This document shows, piece after piece, positions 22,418 through 32,989 of a stretch of DNA of 64,000 nucleotides; within the stretch, counting starts at the first letter, position 1; every line of letters begins with the position of its first letter. The DNA is from Xiphophorus maculatus (taxonomy: Eukaryota; Chordata; Actinopteri; Cyprinodontiformes; Poeciliidae), in assembly GCF_002775205.1 (NCBI RefSeq), contig NC_036453.1, forward strand, positions 27,636,713 through 27,700,712, in the 5' to 3' direction. A program made the translations under genes and the position numbers. A model generated the notes under the pieces. The model made no database searches. It saw nothing but the letters and a program-made list of their open reading frames with translations, and was not told where the DNA came from.

Positions 22418-23433
22418 TTCATCCTTCATCTTCAGACAATCAGAGCCACATCACGGCACCATCGAGTGCGTATCAAGAGGCATGTGTATGCATAACATTG
22501 ATTAAATCAGAACCACAGAGCAAGAGCAGATTTCATTATTTAAACTACTGCGAGCTTCCCAACCTAATTATAAAAGCTCACTCAAGCAGCATACATTAAC
22601 TTGTTTACTGGTCTTGTTGGACTCTGGGGGTGAATGTGAAACTTTAAAAGTAGAGCAATAAGTTCCAAGTAGACCAAGCTCCTTCATAATGGCTCATTTT
22701 AGTTAATCAAGAGAATATATCTGCTGGTATTTCTATTTCTGTTCCCTTTGGTCCGAAGGCTCTAATATCCCAAGCTGACGTCAGAAAGCAGCAGTGCTGA
22801 GAGAACCCCTGTTGAGCCTCCTCACATCATCAGCGTCCATGCAAAAATAGCATTTGTGGACTCTAGATATATAACAATAAACTTAGAAAGCAGTGGATTG
22901 CTGGAGAAAGAGGTAGGATTTAGTTTTTTTTTTAAACATAAGATGTTATTCTTAATGGTTGTTTATTTGAATTTGTCTCAGAAAACATTTTAACTCTCAA
23001 TTCATAATTCAGGGCTCCCCATAAATGTGACCACAACTGTACATTGCCTCTCAGTAGATACAAGTTGAAAAATTATGTTTATTAGTTTCTCTAAAGCTTC
23101 TGGAAAATATTGTTACTTCCCTATATACTGGGTGCTAAAAATAAATCTGTGCACAGAGCTTTACTGCCATGAGCCGTGGCAACGGGAGAGCTTTTGAGAA
23201 CACAGAAAATGGCCCCTTCCTCTCTCCGTAGTGAGTAAACCACATAGCCACAGTCTAAGAAAGATGTTGTCATCTGGTGTAGCTTTGAAGGAGACTGGAA
23301 CAAGAGAGAGTTTTCTATTGAAATTCACAATTATCCACATTATTGCTGTGTTTTTCTGACTGCCTGCTAGCATAGTGCAGCTTCGTACTCACACCCTCCT
23401 GCCTGCATGAAATGCTCTTTCTTCACTTCTTAC

Positions 23434-23654
23434 CGGGCAGCAGCAGCTAATCTGAACTCTTCCTCAACCTGTCCTCGGTCACGTCTCTCATCATCCTCAT
23501 CCTCCAACGATGAGTCCCTTGAATCACTAATTCTCCCTCCTTCTCCGATACTGAATCTTCTCCAGCAGGTAAAGTTTGTGTAGTAATTAACATATCGATT
23601 AGTTTGATACATTTTTCTGAATGGACTTATGCGCTTTTTAGTTTTTGTTGTCAT
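23434..23654 (-). CDS. Candidate first coding exon of an unrecognised gene
   Basis: An ATG with A at -3 opens a 73-codon frame that ends in a strong splice donor (CCCG|GTAAGA, intron phase 2). The peptide starts MTTKTKKRISPFRK. It is basic and Tyr/Asn-rich at first, then acidic and Arg-rich (LEDEDDERRDRG, residues about 50-61), and ends GQVEEEFRLAAAA. A TATA/CCAAT promoter lies just upstream. I do not recognise the protein. The next acceptors I tried (near 23299 and 23260 on the minus strand) gave short or unconvincing continuations. It could be a first exon with distant partners, a retained fragment of a lost gene, or chance coding in a promoter-proximal transcript. Confidence 0.4.
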
Positions 23655-23722
23655 AGTTTTTCTGACCGGTCCCGTCTCGTATCCGCTCACTTTACTCGGA
23701 CTCCGGTTAGCTGAAATGGCGC

Positions 23723-23815
23723 TATTTATAACCTCGGTGGAGAGGGGCGGGCCAAGGAGGATCGAGGGATTTCATTGGATAAGCCCAATGTCTGTCAATA
23801 AAATCAACCAATGGG
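23723..23815 (-). promoter_or_regulatory. TATA/GC-box/CCAAT promoter on the minus strand
   Basis: On the minus strand a TATAAATA box (23723-23730) sits about 70 bp upstream of an ATG at 23654. A GC box (23744-23753) and three CCAAT-type motifs near 23774, 23785 and 23806 lie further upstream. The order and spacing resemble the compact promoters of histone and cell-cycle genes. Expression is inferred only. Confidence 0.6.
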
Positions 23816-24258
23816 TTGTCGCGGTCGATAAAATTATATTTAATATACTTTTTGTGTGTGTGGCTAAATTATGACAGCCTAGGGCAGCCAGAAATGGACA
23901 GTATGCGCATCAGTCTGTACTTCAGACTTAAGTTAAAACTGAATGCAGCTTTTTTCTGTTCAAATTGTCAACCCGCCACGGTTGCGTTGCTCTGATTTAC
24001 AAGCCACTTCATACTTTTACTTTTAGGTTGTTTCTAATTTCCACCCCATTTTGAGTGTTTCAGATCATACCCTCAAGCAAATTTCAATATCAGATTTTTT
24101 AAAAGCCTGAGTAAATACACCAACGATGATTTAATTTATTAAAACAGTTAACCCAAAGTGACAGTAGAATTGCCTCATGTTTCATAATATGAAAGTCTTT
24201 TTTCACACTTGAAAATCTGCTTCCTGAGGTGTCTGAACAGAGTCAGACATCAAGTGTT

Positions 24259-24291
24259 GATGAAGGACCACATGCAATGTGGTCCTTCATC
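24259..24291. repeat. Perfect 15-bp hairpin with 3-base loop
   Basis: GATGAAGGACCACAT, loop GCA, then the exact complement. Confidence 0.85.
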
Positions 24292-24367
24292 TTCTGTTAG
24301 TCTTCTTAGTTTACAAGAACTAACATTATTGACTTTGGCATGGAGTAATGTAAACATTGCTTAGTAG

Positions 24368-24520
24368 CAACCACGAAGGGACTTTAACCCTCAATCTTCT
24401 GATCCGAAGTCAGAACCTTGTCCGAAGTCAGAACCTTGTCCATTAGGCCACGTGGTTCTGTTTTCCAAACAAATGTGGTGATTGAAACAGCCAAGTCGTG
24501 AGCAGTTTCCCAAACATTTA
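24368..24520 (-). pseudogene. Dispersed tRNA-Arg array unit, decayed
   Basis: A tRNA-Arg-like segment at 24368-24457 keeps the acceptor ends (AACCACG/CGTGGTT) and anticodon TCG. It has a lost T-loop (TTTAACC on the plus strand) and an 18-bp tandem duplication of TCCGAAGTCAGAACCTTG. The flank to 24520 (ATGTGGTGATTGAAACAGCC, GAGCAGTTTCCCAAACATTT) matches the array spacer, so the whole unit moved, not just the tRNA. Confidence 0.85.
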
Positions 24521-24647
24521 AGAGTGACGAAGTGCCATTAGCTTAAGTATAAGTGGTACTCTTGATGTTCTATAAAAAAAACCCCTAAATCTTAAGGGAC
24601 AGAGAATGAGAAGACTTATGTTTCTTCTTATTATCATCTTCTTCTTA

Positions 24648-24674
24648 GAATGTGATGGTTGAACCATCACATTC
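24648..24674. repeat. Perfect 13-bp hairpin with one-base loop
   Basis: GAATGTGATGGTT, G, then the exact complement. A second inverted pair, CTAATTAGTTC/GAACTAATTAG, follows at about 24707-24746. Confidence 0.85.
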
Positions 24675-24749
24675 AGCCATGTGTGATTGTTGAATGTCAC
24701 AACCATCTAATTAGTTCCTTTTAATTAGTTAAAAAGAACTAATTAGAGT

Positions 24750-25484
24750 TTTTACACCAATATGCCATTGTAATATAGGTAATTATTTTAGCAAGATTCT
24801 GAGGTTGCAGTCCAAAAATCCACAAGGTGTTTTCAAGCAGTCTACAGATTGTTAAAACACATAAGTCACAGAGAACTCAGGAAACCTGCACTGCACATAA
24901 AGTGACAAACGTGATCGCTCTTGGCTGGAAAAAATGACTTACATTTGAGGACTGCTTACACATTTAGTTCTTTTGAAAGTGTGCGCTAGAAGCACAAACT
25001 GAACATTGCTGTGAAAGTTCATCTGAAATTTTTGCACAATTGGCATAAACGTCAGACAGCATTGTCATGAAAAATTACTATCATTGTTTTACATCAGTGT
25101 GAAAAACATCAGGACTTCTTAGAGTGGTTAGTCTATTGAATTATTAACTTAATAAACTAGTTTAGTTTTTGCCTTGAAATCCTCCCGTGAAGGCCATGTT
25201 CCCCAGTCTTTTTCTTTGTTGCTGAATCACTGACATTAACTGAGGCAAGTGTTGACTGCAGTGCTTTTTCTTTTGTGACTCGTTCCATGTTTCCTCCATT
25301 TGTAGATAATGGCTCTCACTGTGCTTCATTGGAATTCCCAAAGTTTAGAGATGCCTCTTTGACCCCTGACACACAGATGAGTCTGTTTTCAAATGTTTTC
25401 AAGTTGGGGTCTGATGTTTTGATTTTGACATTAAAGTCATAGTATTATGTGGGGATAAATTCTTGTGGTACTGGAGGTGCCTTG
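24750..25484. other. Intergenic DNA, no gene seen
   Basis: AT-rich, only chance ORFs, and no repeat that I recognise. Confidence 0.4.
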
Positions 25485-25492
25485 CCATACAT

Positions 25493-25860
25493 TAGGGGTG
25501 CACCGATTTCAGTTTTCCGGCCAATTGCCGTTTGCCGATCTTTTAAAAAGCCTAACTTACCGGTACTGATTTTGGCTGATACAATTTTTGTCTGAAATGT
25601 TGCTCAGTATATCAAGAAAGTTGCTGAATTGGCAACAATGGGGTGACTGTTGTTAACTGTAAACGTGCAGACATGACCTGGTCAGCCTGTTTGTCAGTCA
25701 AACCTCTCACAGAATAAAAGAAAAGCACAGTGGTTGATTTTTAGACCTTTGCGGAGGTTGATAACATCGGTGGATGAGATCGGCTTCACATGTAAAAATC
25801 AGCCGATCACCGATCTCCCAAAATTAAGAAAATCAGCACCGATAAATGGGTGCACCCCTA
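25493..25860. mobile_element. hAT-like MITE with 8-bp target-site duplication
   Basis: Terminal inverted repeats TAGGGGTGCACC at both ends flank a 368-bp AT-rich interior with repeated CCGATC motifs and no transposase. CCATACAT on the left and CTATACAT on the right form an 8-bp target-site duplication with one mismatch. The TIR and 8-bp duplication are typical of non-autonomous hAT elements. Confidence 0.8.
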
Positions 25861-25869
25861 CTATACATT

Positions 25870-28800
25870 TCTTTCTCCTCATAAACATGAGAAGAAAACA
25901 TTGTAGGGAGAATCAACATGCTGCCTCTTATGGGACGGTAATGCTGGTTTGGCTGGGACACGCTCTGTCTAGTGATCTGCTTATGAAGCATTCCCCCTCT
26001 GCTTCAAGCTTCAGTTTGCCCAGAACCTCAACCAGCTTTAAAGGGTTTCAAATCTCCCACAAGAAATCTGATTTAAAGGCACTTTTCATACTGTACATCA
26101 AACAGGCAGCAGGGAAAACAGATATAAAAAAAGACAAACCACCATTAGTAGTTCAAAAGGTCATGACTTACTCATCTGAGCTAATGTTAATTCAGCTGAA
26201 GCTTCTCATGTAGATTAAATACAAACTAATGTAGAGAGAAAAATGGAAGAGATTTCCAAAGACCCACAGAACGAAGCTGTAGCTGAATACAGAGCTTTCT
26301 CCTGGATCTACAGTTAAAATGGTGACTTTTTGTCATTTATTGGTTAAAACGAGTGATATGGTTTAGTATTTAAGCCTCCAAGTCACTAGTTTGCTGAACT
26401 ATTTCACTGCCACTGCAGCTCCAAGTCTTCTACCAGTTTTACACATCTGGAGACTAACAGGTTAAATGTCATTGCAGAATATCTCAAACTAGACTGGATG
26501 TGAATTCTCACATAAGACTATGGTTAGATTACCTTTTAGTTTGACCTGAACTGGCAGAGCAAGATCTGTTTATGGACATCAAACTAAAGGGGGCCAAATA
26601 TACTTAATTTTTTTTTTTGTAAAAGAATTTGAAAAACATCTCTATTTGTCTGTAACATAATCTCAATTCATTAAAGTTTGTGGAAACGGGGAACAACTTA
26701 AAGGGATTTTTTGAGAATATATAAATAAACCTGTGGGGTTTTTTGTTGTTGTTTTAATCTGACGGTGAGGAATTCAGTTTTGTAAACTGCCACATGTGAT
26801 AAATCTTAAATTTAAAAGAGCTCCAACTAAAGAAAGACAACGTTTTCCTGTTTGCGTTTTTCCAAAAGCCAAGAAATTTCATACGTTGGGAGATATCGTG
26901 TTAGTGATTAGTGAATCCAAAATATTTATTGCTCAATACTGAACAGTTCTATACTGAACTGTTTCATTCTTTTTATTTACTTCCATGGAACATATAGAAA
27001 AATTATATTAAACCATCGTATCATACCAATATTCTTGTCTCTGTAAAAATTATTTTTGCAGTCTGGTTTGCGATTTTACACCACAGATAATTTCAGTCAA
27101 TTAATACATTTAATTTTAGGGTAATTAATTGCTAGCAAAATTACAGTGTTTTTCAATGGAAGATTTTTACATTAAATGTATGTGTTTTACATAAAATCAC
27201 TTTAAAAATCACGTGAAATTAACGTTTTTTGAGTTATAGGTAAGTCGATGTATTTTCTGACTTAGTTTAATGTTTTGGACTTTACGGTCTATAACAGTTG
27301 GTATTATACAAGTTTTCAGTATCAATTTTTCAGAGTTTTTTTTTTTTTTAGAGTGCAATGATTTGCTTAAACTTCATTGGTTCTGCGTAAACTACTGTAA
27401 GGGTTTGTTTGCAAGGCAGATCTCTTCAAGACTTTAAACGATGCCCACTTCAGCTGAACCCTGATTTGTGTCTGTAGTTTGAGACACGAAGAGTTTTCAC
27501 TTAAAAAAAAAAAAATGAAGCAAAGTGAAACTAAAATACTGAGCTTTCACAGCCACTAAGGAGAGTCAATATGAAGATCTGCAGTGTGACAGAGCCTCAT
27601 CATTTTACTTAATAGGAAAGAAAGCAATATCTCTACTTTGTACATATTTAAATCCTCTGCTCCATTATTCTCCTCTTCTCTTGTAGTGATTTTAAAAGTA
27701 CTCGTTAGATAAATTCAAAGGTTTTTCCATTTTAATCAAACCCCTTCTGATATTAAACAAAACACATGAAAACAGGTGAAAAGTATACCTGCCCTTTAAG
27801 AGTTAAAGGCAAAATATAAAGGGGGAAAAAAATAACGGTTGCCAACCTTAATTGCAGACTGAAGCAGCTGAGCAATCACATTCCTCCTCCTTCTTCTGCT
27901 GTTTCTGCCACACGGAGGATCTTATTACTTCACACACGTTTAGCTGCAGTTGGTGCGGCTGCATCCCTGAATGAACAGATGACTGAAAAGGTGGTGGGAA
28001 CGCTCGCTCTGTGCTCCAGCGCTCTCTGACTGAGACGTTGGAGAGGACAGCTCGTTTGGCATCACAGTCACTCTCTCCCTCCCTCCATTTTACCCTCCTC
28101 CCATCGCTCCTCTTCACTCTCTTCTTCCCTCTTGTTAATTGTTGCCAGCAGCTCCCCTCAAAGCCAATCATCTGCTTCCTTTTGGCTTGCTGCTGTTATG
28201 AATGCCAGTCTGTATGAATCCAGCGAAAGTGACAGAGAGAGACATATGAAGACATACTGTATATGTGTGTGTTTTTAAAAGAGTCTGACAGAGCATCGGC
28301 TGTGAGGAAGAGACAGACTAACAATCAGAGGAACACTGGAGCATAGACAGAAGGCTCTGTTTTGGAAAGTAGGTGTATGTTGAATAAAGTACCAGTGATA
28401 AACATTGAAAACCTGGGACACAATTAGATTTTTACAGTGAAAGATCACTGCTTTTTATAGTCATTAACTGCTACGCTTAGTCTTTTAGAGAAGTGTGACA
28501 TTTAGAGGAAATGCTAAGCCACTGAAGACGATCCACCAACTTGACTTAACCTTTACAGGATAATAGATTTTGGCTCTGCATCATGTGACGTCTAAGTGCT
28601 TGAAAACAATTTAAAAATGTGTTTTTAACAATGAAAGCTACAGATTAGCATTAGCATGTCTTACACAACTTTAATTTGTCATGATCTGAACTTTTGTTTC
28701 CTCAAAGGAAGTGATAAAAGTCTAAATGTCAGGAATTGACATTTAAACTGTTTTCTCACTGCCAAAATACACATGCGTTTTACATGTGCAAAAATCATAT

Positions 28801-29255
28801 TTTGATTATGTGATCTAAGGGATCGCACTTGATGGACATGGAAAATTTCAAAAATGAATTTGGTCCACATTTACAGTGTATACATTTCAAATGATAAAAC
28901 CCATAGTTTACATGTAATCCCAACTACCAGGTGATCATGTGGAACCCCCAGATTACATGTGATTCCCATGCAAAACTCAAGTGCAGCTCAAAAATTTGTC
29001 ATGATAATGTTTTGTCTACATATTATTTACATCTAAAGCTCAAGTGAAACCCAGAAATCACATGTAATGCCTATTTGAAACCCATAAATTGGGCACACTT
29101 GGTCTTTGTAACCGAATAAATGAAAATAAAAACAAAACAAGCTAACAGAGCCAAACCTAAACTTTTATTTTGCTTCCACAGGAAACTCCCGTTTTGGTCT
29201 CAACCAACTCTGCTCTGCCTTTGGTATTTTTTGCATCTGCTTTCACCATTAAAAA
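25870..29255. other. Intergenic DNA, no gene seen
   Basis: AT-rich with poly-A and poly-T runs. A pyrimidine-rich stretch lies at 28070-28135. Short open frames at 27.8-28.2 kb overlap on both strands, with no splice or promoter support. Confidence 0.4.
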
Positions 29256-29315
29256 CATCTATCCATCCATCTATCCATCCATCCAACCAACCAACCAACC
29301 AACCAACCAACCAAC

Positions 29316-29400
<85 letters not shown>

Positions 29401-29401
29401 C
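29256..29401. repeat. Compound tetranucleotide microsatellite
   Basis: (ATCC)n passes directly into (AACC)n and then about 27 copies of (AATC). Each step differs by one base, as if point changes had been spread by slippage. Confidence 0.97.
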
Positions 29402-30172
29402 CTAGTGAGGTAATGAGGGTGACAGTAGATTAGGTGAGATTTTATTGCTTGACTAAATCCGTTCAGAAATGTCACTGGGGTTCAAACCCACGACCTTTTC
29501 ACTGCAAGGCAACAAACAACAGCAACACTATGCGGCCCTGTCCATGAACAGCACAGCATAATTAGGTAAAGTATTGTTTTTACCCATGATTTTGCAAATG
29601 AAAATGTTCCTTTAGACTGCTTGTTCTCTACGATGCTGGGTTCTCATTAGCCAGCTTGTAATATGTCGTCTGCCTCATCTCATGGCTGTCGGAAATGGGC
29701 AGGATGCAGAACATGCCTCTTTTACATCAGGTGTTGGCTTGCAAAGCAGTGTGTCTGTCTGTGTATCCAAGATATTTTGTGTCTTTAGACTGTGGGATTA
29801 CAGCGGGGCCCTTTCCTCGGATAAGACACTGAACCAACCCTTTGTTGAAAAGCTCAACTTGTTTGTGAGGAAAAAGCGTTTTATATTAAGAAAAGTATCC
29901 TATGTATCCTTGTTGTTTTAAAGTTACACCAGGGAATTACGCATCCCTAACCAGTCAGACTGATACAAGCATTAGCTTCAACTAACGCTTAGCCAGGTTA
30001 CATGGAAAATGTTCAACTGAGAAAATGACCAAACCTGGTCTCCCTCTCACAGATTCATCTTATCTATATTTAAACAGTTAGTGATGCTGAGGTTCTTAGT
30101 AGGAAGCGGGGGTTCTGTCTAAGGCCCCATATTGGGTCGGCCCTGGAGGAACAGCCGCTGCGATGCACATCT

Positions 30173-30213
30173 CTGGAATCTACCTGGAATCTACCTGGAA
30201 TCTACCTGGAATC
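30173..30213. repeat. 11-bp tandem repeat
   Basis: CTGGAATCTAC repeated 3.7 times without change until the last unit. Confidence 0.9.
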
Positions 30214-30485
30214 CCCCGGCGGCCCCTATCAGTCCACCGATGCTTTGGGGACATTTTGATTCATTTAATTGTTGCATATTTGGCTTTTTGCTGCGGTTCT
30301 AATCATTGCTACAATATTTTCTCTGATGTTTATTTTTGTGACTCTAAATGGACCGAATCTTCCTTTAACACTTGAGGTTCTGCAACTTCTATTTACAGCC
30401 GCGAACCTCCAGCCCAGATCCTGTCAGCAGCGGCTTTAACCTGCCTGGTAGAAACGTTAAGGAGAAGCAGAGTGAGCAGAGAGCA

Positions 30486-30524
30486 GGTGGTACCGGGTGG
30501 TACCGGGTGGTACCAGGTGGTACT
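30486..30524. repeat. 10-bp tandem repeat
   Basis: Four near-identical GGTGGTACCG units; the last ones carry A or T changes. Confidence 0.85.
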
Positions 30525-31921
30525 GGGGCTTTCAGCTGTGTTGCGACTCGCGGTGACAGTTGCAATACCGTGTCTTATATCAGGATGTCTGATATATAGA
30601 CAGACATTCTTTATATCTGTCTGTGGGACCGACCCAGACTGCCTGTAGCAAACCGGGCGTCGCGATCCGCCCCTCCTCCTCACCATGGACCCGGAGTCTG
30701 AACAACATGGAGGCAGAAACTGAGAATCATTATTAGACTGAAGGCAGCCAGACTAGTTTATTTAGCTAAATTATTATATTTGGCTAAATATTATTGCTGA
30801 GGGGCACAAACAGGCCTCCTGATGCACAGATAAAAAATAAGATACTAATAAAAGACTTTTTTAAAAATGTTTGGAAAAAAAAATCATGAAGGGCACTAGG
30901 GGCATCAAGAATAAAAGGGGCAAGGGCTCAAGCTCCCTTACCCCCCCTCTCTGCACGTGCCTGTCTAGCAATGATTTAAAGTTTCTGCTTGCGGAAGCGA
31001 CTAATGGCAGAACATTGTCGTCTTGCACTCTTTTTATATGTAAGTGTTCTTGATGTGACGTCTCTGAAGCGTTTTCTGTTTGGGTCGCTCTGTGAGGTGT
31101 AAAGTAGGCCAAAGCGCCTGGGGATCCTCTGAGCACTTTGACAACTTCCACATCCCCTCTAAGCTGCTCCCCAGACGGGTGAAGGCGATATTTAGGGCAA
31201 AGCCACGCACTGTGATCCCTTTTGACAGCAGAAAGTCTGTCTGAAATCTAAGAGCATGAAATTTAGCAGGGAAACAGCGAAAGTGATGGAGCCATTGACA
31301 TGTCAAGGAGAAAAAAAGATCTCATGAGACCAAAACTGGGCTTATGAGATAACTGGGTGCTCACCACGCATTGAGTTATTTCTAGTTCAGTAAAAATAAT
31401 GCATGAACAAAATTACTGCCCACCTATTATCCTTGTTGCTACCTCTGTTACCAGCCAACAGCTTGCACAAACTGAAGCTATGATGGTAAAAGGCAGAGGA
31501 AGAAAGAGGAAAGGGAAGACTGACAGAAACAAAGAAACGGCTAAGCCAGTGTGAGTGGCCGGGCATTTTGTCTGTGTGCGTCTCAATGGGCAACTCACAA
31601 AGTGTGTTAATTCAGCCGGCTCAAAGCGTCGGGAAGAGAGGCTTTCCCAAACTGGCAAACAAATCCTTTCCCAAGCTTAATTAATATTCTGGGGACAATT
31701 CTCTGCTCTTTGAGCTGTAAAGTGAACAGCAGAATAACAACAGATTCAGGTTCAAGGTGCAGATGTTAAGTTCACAGTTTGTCTGAGTTCTTTGTTCTGG
31801 TTATTGTTTTCGGTCTTTCCTTTACTCAGTATTTTAGGTCACTGGATTTCTTTGTTGCTTGCTTGTGTTTTGTTTCCTTCTGTTCAGATACAGCTTGCTC
31901 TTTCTTTTTTCTTCACTTGGA

Positions 31922-31990
31922 AGCGACTGTGGCTCAGTGAGTAGAGTAGTTGTTATGCAATGCGAAGGTTGCGGGTTGCAAACCCACTAA
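31922..31990 (+). mobile_element. tRNA-derived SINE head fragment
   Basis: A tRNA-like A box (GTGGCTCAGTGAGTAGAG) is followed after about 30 bp by a degenerate B box (GCGGGTTGCAAACCC). This resembles the 5' head of teleost tRNA-derived SINEs. No body or tail is clear. Confidence 0.5.
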
Positions 31991-32083
31991 AACAAGATTA
32001 GTTTTTTGGAGTTATATCGTTTGGTCTGATGAAAACAAGTGTTTGGTCATAAAAAAAAAACATCACTTCAAAGAAAGCTTATA

Positions 32084-32335
32084 TACGGAAGAGGATTAGA
32101 GCCGCCGAAGAAAAAAAAAAGAATTCTGAGATTAAAGTCTGACTTTCTGACTTTAATCTCAGAATTCTGACTTTCTGACTTTAATCTCAGAATTCTGACT
32201 TTCTGACTTTAATCTCAGAATTCTGACTTTCTGGCTTTAATCTCAGAATTCTGACTTTCTGGCTTTAATCTCAGAATTCTGACTTTAAACTTTAAATTTT
32301 TATTTTTTTTCCGGTGGCCCTAATCCTCTTCCGTA
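32084..32335. mobile_element. MITE with 6-bp target-site duplication and palindromic interior
   Basis: Inverted ends TACGGAAGAGGATTAG and CTAATCCTCTTCCGTA are flanked by CTTATA on both sides (32078-32083 and 32336-32341). The interior is about five 27-28-bp repeats built from CTTTAATCTCAGAATTCTGA. The first part, AGAATTCTGAGATTAAAG, is inverted relative to the rest, so the interior can fold as a long hairpin. No transposase is present. Confidence 0.8.
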
Positions 32336-32584
32336 CTTATAAGCCTGACAATAGATGTAAAAATTGACAAGGTTGAACGCACTTGTTGGCCACAAATATT
32401 TGATTTTATTTTTACCTGCTAACCACTGAAATAAACAGCTGATATTAAATTTATTTTTTAAAGATTTCTGGATGGGTCACTGTTTATCTACACATGGTTG
32501 GTGTATGTAGTGAGCAAACACTACTGGATCTCTGTGCCTTATTTACATTGACATTAAAATGAAGGGACGAAACATGGCAAAGGG

Positions 32585-32753
32585 GGTAATGCTTTTTGCA
32601 GGCACATAGTTCCATTTTGTAGCAAAATAATATGTTACCTTCACTTGTTCTAAAAATGCTGTACATATCAAGCATGACTTAAAAGAAATTTTACAATTTG
32701 AAGCCTTGAAATTGGTCTCTGTCTCTTTAAGAAGCTGCTGCTCTTTCCGAGTA
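32585..32753 (+). repeat. Interspersed repeat, copy 1 of 3 in this window
   Basis: Shares GGCACATAGTTCCATTTTGT, a CATATCAAGCATGACTTAAAA-type segment and a CTCTTT-rich end with copies at 35517 and 62343. Family not identified. Confidence 0.65.
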
Positions 32754-32926
32754 TGACAATTGCAGATTCCCACAGATTTTCTGCATGATTGGATTCAATG
32801 CTTACTGTAGCTTCTTTAACTCAAGCAAGTTAATGTGAAGTTGATTTTCTTTGAAGGCTTTTCAAATTTGGGGTTTCAATGAGTAAAACCCAAACTATGA
32901 TTTTTATTAGGCAATCTGCAAAGTTA

Positions 32927-32981
32927 GCTGCTGTTCAGCTTACTGAACAGCAGCAAAAGATCATCCATTTTGATGATCTTT
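32927..32981. repeat. Two adjacent hairpins
   Basis: GCTGCTGTTCAG-CTTA-CTGAACAGCAGC is followed directly by AAAGATCATC-CATTTT-GATGATCTTT. Confidence 0.85.
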
Positions 32982-32989
32982 AGGCACAT

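Larger units (their letters stand above)
29402..31920. other. Intergenic DNA with small tandem repeats, no gene seen
   Basis: Includes an 11-bp tandem repeat CTGGAATCTAC (3.7 copies, 30173-30213) and a 10-bp repeat GGTGGTACCG (about 4 copies, 30486-30524). The 30.1-30.7 kb part is more GC-rich, but no exon structure was found. Confidence 0.45.

Noticed and set aside
23121-23373. Possible second exon for the orphan exon at 23434
   Set aside because: Acceptors near 23299 and 23260 exist, but the phase-correct continuation stops after 7 codons for the first or gives an unconvincing short tail for the second.
25734-26213. 159-codon open frame, plus strand
   Set aside because: Starts at a non-ATG codon inside the hAT-like MITE and runs into unrelated DNA.
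27848-28217. Overlapping open frames on both strands near a pyrimidine-rich tract
   Set aside because: Composition bias explains them; no exon chain or homology recognised.
29120-29433. Open frames with NQPT/NQSI repeats
   Set aside because: Translation of a tetranucleotide microsatellite.
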